Origin: Caprimulgus europaeus
Taxonomy: Eukaryota; Chordata; Aves; Caprimulgiformes; Caprimulgidae
Assembly (NCBI GenBank): GCA_907165065.1
Contig: OU015543.1
Span: 7,877,501 to 7,941,500, forward strand
Direction: 5' to 3'
DNA: 64,000 nucleotides
Part shown: positions 62,101 to 64,000 of the stretch, one piece after another
How positions within the stretch are numbered: the first letter of the stretch is position 1
How the letters are laid out: each line of letters opens with the position of its first letter
Made by a program: the position numbers and the translations under genes
The notes under the pieces: model-generated
Told to the model about the DNA's origin: nothing
Databases searched by the model: none
Seen by the model: only the letters and a program-made list of their open reading frames with translations

Positions 62101-63524
62101 TGTAATTCTCATCATATGGATCAGACAATCATGTTTTCCTCATTTTACAAATGGAGGATTAAAGCACAGAGGCTGAAGATAATAAAGTGTCAACCTGTCC
62201 TGTGCAGCCCAAATCCCAAAATTTTGCAATTGACTTTTCAGGGCATTTACAATTTTGCTTTAAAAATGAAAACCTGAAGTTCAGTTTTAACTGATCCAAG
62301 TTGATAATTAAACTATATATGCCATAGGATCTCTGTGGCAGGGACAGGATGTAACTTTCAGCTTCTTTAACTGCCACCCTTCTCTTCCTGCCATCCCTTT
62401 CTTTGTTAATACTGCCCTGCTTTTGGAGTGTGTCAGGCAGCTCCCTTTAAACAGTTCCTATTCTGCTGCAGCCCTCTGCGCTGAATGACCCATGCCCTCA
62501 ATCTTTTCCCTCCTTTTTCTTTCCTGCTCTATACATGAGCAGGAGTCTTCCTCTGTCTACTCCAGTTGCAAAAGCTGGAAGCACAGTAGCATCTCCCTCT
62601 TCTCACTTACTTGGCTAGCAGGAGCCAAAGGAGCATGAAGAGCTATGGTGGCTGAGGGCTGGGTTGATTCTTGCTTCCTTCTTGTGCCTGCTTGGGAATA
62701 AGAGGGTAAAAAAAAATTTCATTTGAGCTTTTGTTGAGGGATGTTCTCAAGCCTTTTGTAAAGCAACTTCATATATGCTTGTCAGCAAAGACGCTGCAGT
62801 CAAGGATATCTTTCCTAAAAAGGGACAACTTATTTAAAAAAATGTGTTTTATTTAAAGGGCACCATGAAACACCATTATCTGCCCCTACAAAGATCCTGG
62901 AGAAATTCCCAAGCAACTTACCTAAGAGGCCTGAAAACGTGATTCCAGCTGACTCTGATAAAACCACTATTGAAGAGGTTTGTGATGAGAATGATCACCT
63001 TACTGGATGATTGAAGAATGTAAAGGAGTAGAAGTTGGGGAACGACACAGAACAAAAGCTGCATGAAATTACTTCACATTGTTGTTTGTGTCAGATTTTC
63101 ATGTACTGAGCACGTAGAATCATTGGTATGATGATGTGTCATTCCTTATTTCAGAATTAGGGCTTTCTGCTGCTTTTTTCTTTTTTTTCTTTTTTTTTTT
63201 CCTACATGCAGAACTTCCTTTGACTTTGGTAAGATTAGAAATTATTAAAAATGATTTAGCAGAAATGCTAGTGCATAAATGCTCCATTACCCATGAAGAT
63301 ACTGAGCTAACAGAGCTTTCTTTGCCTCTTAGGTTATTGACATAGTTGAAGGTTCCTCAACAGAAGTGCCTCCTGCTGTTCCAAAGGACATTGAGGAGAA
63401 ACCTGCTCGGCCTGTCCCTCGGCCAGAGGCTCCTGTGGACTCCATGTTGAAAGACATGGCCACCATCATTCTCAGCACTTTCCTGCTTGTGGGCTGGGTG
63501 GCTTTTATCATCACTTATCCAATG
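32125..63524 (+). CDS. ERN1: ERN1 (IRE1 alpha), unfolded-protein-response sensor; luminal and transmembrane part (12 coding exons)
   Basis: IRE1 alpha is an ER transmembrane kinase/RNase. Its luminal domain senses unfolded protein, oligomerises and triggers XBP1 mRNA splicing. Exons joined in phase are 32125-32193, 44536-44647, 54691-54724, 55670-55742, 57110-57182, 58269-58391, 59219-59320, 59826-60087, 60676-60754, 61517-61679, 62859-62977 and 63333-63524, giving 467 codons without a break and all GT-AG introns. Visible parts are a signal peptide (about 1-23), the luminal domain (24 to about 440), and a membrane helix (about 446-463). The three luminal cysteines known in the human protein are kept (here C111, C150, C334), as is the N-glycosylation site N178-A-T. 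The human protein is 977 residues; the linker, kinase and RNase exons lie beyond the window. Confidence 0.97.
32253..32298 (+). repeat. Exact 23-bp tandem duplication
   Basis: Two identical units of 23 bp (32253-32275 and 32276-32298), each GGGACAGCGG then CGGTGCCCCGGCC. They lie inside the ERN1 CpG island, 59 bp past the exon 1 donor. Confidence 0.95.
34790..35229 (+). mobile_element. CR1 LINE fragment, 3' end, in ERN1 intron 1
   Basis: Forward CR1 with GAGAAGAGGAGGCTGAGGGG, GACAAGGGGCAGTGGGTGTA, GGAACAGGCTGCCCAGGGGG, GACTGGATGATCTTTCGAGG and the terminal ATTCTGTGATTCTGTGA. Several reading frames survive over 70-115 codons, but these are remnants of the 3' region, not genes. Confidence 0.93.
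43348..43397 (-). mobile_element. Outer CR1 fragment, first part (split by an inner CR1)
   Basis: Begins GAATCACAGAATGGTTTGCG and continues to CACCCGGTTC. It corresponds to the start of the antisense CR1 copies at 46-434 and 56167-56372. Its continuation resumes at about 43665 after an inserted forward CR1. Confidence 0.9.
43398..43664 (+). mobile_element. Inner CR1 fragment inserted into an older CR1
   Basis: Forward CR1 3' segment from ACCAGGACAAGGGGCAGTGG to the terminal ATTCTGTGATTCTGTGATTC. It is very similar to the copy at 34790-35229. It interrupts an antisense CR1. The flanks read CGGTTC on the left and CAGTTC on the right, resembling a short, imperfect target duplication. Confidence 0.88.
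43665..43975 (-). mobile_element. Outer CR1 fragment, second part
   Basis: Resumes AGTTCCAACCCCCCTGCCAT and runs through GGTTGCTCAAAGCCTCATCC and GAATTTATTCCTAATATCTC. It is collinear with the 46-434 copy from its position 93 onward. Confidence 0.9.
44341..44394. repeat. CAA/CAAA-rich simple repeat
   Basis: (CAA)5-6 followed by CAAA and A-rich variants, about 140 bp upstream of ERN1 exon 2. It may derive from a decayed poly(A) tail. Confidence 0.85.
44536..44647 (+). CDS. ERN1: ERN1 exon 2: start of luminal domain
   Basis: 112 nt, phase 0 to 1. Acceptor TTTTCCAG, donor GAAG|GTGAGC. The translation [20 protein letters not shown] followed by [17 protein letters not shown] is the hallmark first propeller-like strands of the IRE1 luminal domain. 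NTS at residues 24-26 is a potential N-glycosylation site next to the signal cleavage point. Confidence 0.97.
44648..54690 (+). other. ERN1: ERN1 intron 2 (10 kb)
   Basis: AT-rich intron with only short frames, including a 113-codon minus-strand frame at 49083-49424 that I do not recognise. No repeat family or RNA gene identified. Confidence 0.8.
54691..54724 (+). CDS. ERN1: ERN1 exon 3: 34-bp micro-exon
   Basis: 34 nt, phase 1 to 2. Acceptor TTTATACAG, donor AAGA|GTAAGT. It encodes [10 protein letters not shown] between split codons for D61 and E72, and it fits the family alignment between WTLKED and EPAFLPDP. Confidence 0.95.
54725..55669 (+). other. ERN1: ERN1 intron 3
   Basis: 945 bp, T-rich in its middle. 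Nothing recognised. Confidence 0.85.
55670..55742 (+). CDS. ERN1: ERN1 exon 4: luminal domain
   Basis: 73 nt, phase 2 to 0. Acceptor AATCCTAG, donor ACT|GTAAGT. The translation [20 protein letters not shown] then EGLT is strongly conserved in IRE1 proteins. Confidence 0.97.
55743..57109 (+). other. ERN1: ERN1 intron 4 (contains a CR1)
   Basis: 1.4 kb. Apart from the CR1 at 56167-56372, nothing recognised. Confidence 0.85.
56167..56372 (-). mobile_element. CR1 LINE fragment, 3' end, in ERN1 intron 4
   Basis: Antisense CR1 from ATCACAGAATGGTTTGGGCT through GACACCTTCCACTAGACCAG to AAGAATTTCTTCCTAATCTA. It is shorter than the 46-434 copy and carries an internal deletion (the segment CTTGAACATTTCCAG of the relatives is reduced to CTTCCAG). 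Confidence 0.92.
57110..57182 (+). CDS. ERN1: ERN1 exon 5: luminal domain with first conserved cysteine
   Basis: 73 nt, phase 0 to 1. Acceptor TTTCCCTAG, donor ATGG|GTGAGC. It encodes [20 protein letters not shown] then ILYM. C111 corresponds to human C109. Confidence 0.97.
57183..58268 (+). other. ERN1: ERN1 intron 5
   Basis: 1.1 kb, AT-rich. Nothing recognised. Confidence 0.85.
58269..58391 (+). CDS. ERN1: ERN1 exon 6: luminal domain with second conserved cysteine
   Basis: 123 nt, phase 1 to 1. Acceptor GTTTCAG, donor ACAG|GTCATA (a weak donor beyond GT). It encodes [20 protein letters not shown] then [21 protein letters not shown]150 corresponds to human C148, the residue bonded by PDIA6 in human IRE1 alpha. 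Equal phases mean the exon could be skipped in frame. Confidence 0.97.
58392..59218 (+). other. ERN1: ERN1 intron 6
   Basis: 827 bp, AT-rich. Nothing recognised. Confidence 0.85.
59219..59320 (+). CDS. ERN1: ERN1 exon 7: luminal domain with N-glycosylation site
   Basis: 102 nt, phase 1 to 1. Acceptor TTAAACAG, donor TACA|GTAAGA. It encodes [20 protein letters not shown] then [14 protein letters not shown]178-A-T matches the known human N-glycosylation sequon at N176. Confidence 0.97.
59321..59825 (+). other. ERN1: ERN1 intron 7
   Basis: 505 bp with short C and T runs near 59340-59430. Nothing else recognised. Confidence 0.85.
59826..60087 (+). CDS. ERN1: ERN1 exon 8: luminal domain core
   Basis: 262 nt, phase 1 to 2, the longest luminal exon. 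Acceptor TATTGTAG, donor TGAC|GTGAGC. It encodes [20 protein letters not shown], then [20 protein letters not shown], ending [16 protein letters not shown]. It is nearly invariant in vertebrate IRE1 alpha. Confidence 0.98.
60088..60675 (+). other. ERN1: ERN1 intron 8
   Basis: 588 bp, AT-rich. Nothing recognised. Confidence 0.85.
60676..60754 (+). CDS. ERN1: ERN1 exon 9: luminal domain
   Basis: 79 nt, phase 2 to 0. Acceptor TTTTCCAG, donor GTG|GTAAGT. It encodes [20 protein letters not shown] then EGVTVV. Confidence 0.97.
60755..61516 (+). other. ERN1: ERN1 intron 9
   Basis: 762 bp with an A-rich patch near 60831-60865. Nothing else recognised. Confidence 0.85.
61517..61679 (+). CDS. ERN1: ERN1 exon 10: end of luminal core, third conserved cysteine
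   Basis: 163 nt, phase 0 to 1. Acceptor TTTCTAG, donor ATAG|GTACGG. It starts [20 protein letters not shown], includes [13 protein letters not shown] (C334, human C332) and ends [11 protein letters not shown]. The frame stays open for 49 codons beyond the donor, to a TAA at 61826-61828. Confidence 0.97.
61680..62858 (+). other. ERN1: ERN1 intron 10
   Basis: 1.2 kb. The first 150 bp is GC-richer than the rest and contains an 18-bp tandem repeat and an open extension of the exon 10 frame. The remainder is ordinary AT-rich intron. Confidence 0.85.
61690..61725 (+). repeat. Exact 18-bp tandem duplication just past the exon 10 donor
   Basis: TCCCGTGCTTGGCCCTGG occurs twice head to tail (61690-61707 and 61708-61725), starting 11 bp after the exon end. 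In the exon 10 frame it would read as a repeated six-residue unit, G-P-V-L-G-P. Confidence 0.95.
62859..62977 (+). CDS. ERN1: ERN1 exon 11: luminal juxtamembrane segment
   Basis: 119 nt, phase 1 to 0. Acceptor ATTTAAAG, donor GAG|GTTTGT. It encodes [20 protein letters not shown] then [16 protein letters not shown]. The donor is unusually weak because it lacks A or G at +3 and A at +4. Confidence 0.94.
62978..63332 (+). other. ERN1: ERN1 intron 11 with long polypyrimidine tract
   Basis: 355 bp. A C/T-only stretch of about 30 bases (63173-63202) lies 130 bp upstream of the exon 12 acceptor. It might be a PTB-type or distant branch-point region (inference). Confidence 0.75.
63333..63524 (+). 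CDS. ERN1: ERN1 exon 12: juxtamembrane stalk and transmembrane helix
   Basis: 64 codons, phase 0 to 0. Acceptor GCCTCTTAG, donor ATG|GTAATT. It encodes [20 protein letters not shown], a Pro-rich stalk with [14 protein letters not shown], and then [20 protein letters not shown], the membrane anchor. The cytoplasmic side begins after the last residues and continues outside the window. Confidence 0.97.
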
Positions 63525-64000
63525 GTAATTCTGACTTAGCTTGATGTGCTTTTGAGTTTTGGGAGAGTCAGTAACATTTTACAGCCCAAGAAATTATACA
63601 GGAGTTAAAGTAATGCACCACAGGGGTTTTATTCCCTCCTCACAGATGTGCAGGGTGTGGCAAAGGCTACAAATTTGACATAACAGTGATTTCTCTGGGA
63701 GATTTTTTAATTTCAACCCACCAGTTCTGTTTTTTCTATGTGTTACTTGTGTCATGGACATGATCTTAACACCCCTGGCTTCTTTCCTCTCTTCTCACCT
63801 GAACCAGTCAGGTTTTTCAGTTTTTGGATCAAAGCCTTTGTCCTTCTGTGGTTTAAAGACACCTAGTCAACCTAATTAACAGCTTTTGCCATATTAAGCA
63901 ACCAGTGTGATTTCTCAGCTTTGCGATGGAAATTCAGAATGAAATTGAAAGTATGTGAGTGAAAGTTCCCCAGCTTGCTTGGCTGATAGCATCATAACGA
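63525..64000 (+). other. ERN1: ERN1 intron 12, 5' part
   Basis: Intron following the transmembrane exon and running off the window. No further exon visible. Confidence 0.85.

Noticed and set aside
1..64000. tRNA genes, rRNA, CRISPR arrays, bacterial operon features or complete retroviruses
   Set aside because: None seen. The window is vertebrate nuclear DNA with only CR1 fragments and simple repeats. A diverged LTR or SINE could be missed without a repeat library.

Overview
The window is vertebrate nuclear DNA, almost certainly from a bird. Genes are split by long AT-rich introns with GT-AG splice sites. All five recognisable interspersed repeats are CR1 LINE fragments, two of them ending in the ATTCTGTG-type tail typical of avian CR1. 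GC-rich, CpG-dense DNA is confined to two promoter areas. I cannot name the species from sequence alone.

Layout. (1) Positions 1-26413, plus strand, hold the 3' half of TEX2. It is an ER-anchored lipid-transfer protein with a PH domain and an SMP domain. Ten coding exons (581 codons plus stop) are present; the large N-terminal exon or exons lie upstream of the window. A 3' UTR of about 1.9 kb follows. (2) Positions 29345-29811 hold a compact CpG-rich locus. On the minus strand there is a two-exon snoRNA host gene with a TATA box and its own poly(A) signal. Its 197-bp intron carries a box C/D snoRNA whose D' guide is complementary, over 13 nt, to the 28S rRNA segment AGTCTAACACGTG. This matches SNORD104 in its host SNHG25, which in human also lies between TEX2 and ERN1 and in the opposite orientation to both. 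About 170 bp away, divergent on the plus strand, is a possible unassigned first exon. (3) From about 31740 to the window end, plus strand, lies ERN1 (IRE1 alpha). There is a CpG-island promoter, exon 1 with the signal peptide, a 12.3-kb first intron, and exons 2-12 covering the whole luminal stress-sensing domain and the transmembrane helix (467 codons). The kinase and RNase exons lie beyond position 64000.

How the parts relate. TEX2 and ERN1 are both ER membrane proteins (lipid exchange at contact sites; sensor of unfolded protein). No shared regulation is visible; their adjacency looks like conserved synteny. Their exon phases and conserved residues are intact, so both look functional.

I found no obviously new biological system. 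The most useful observations are the SNORD104 host gene with a divergent partner exon, an ERN1 intron-10 read-through frame that would give a luminal-only protein lacking the membrane anchor, a symmetric acidic cassette exon inside the TEX2 SMP domain, a CR1-in-CR1 nested insertion, and one unexplained 151-codon open frame in ERN1 intron 1.
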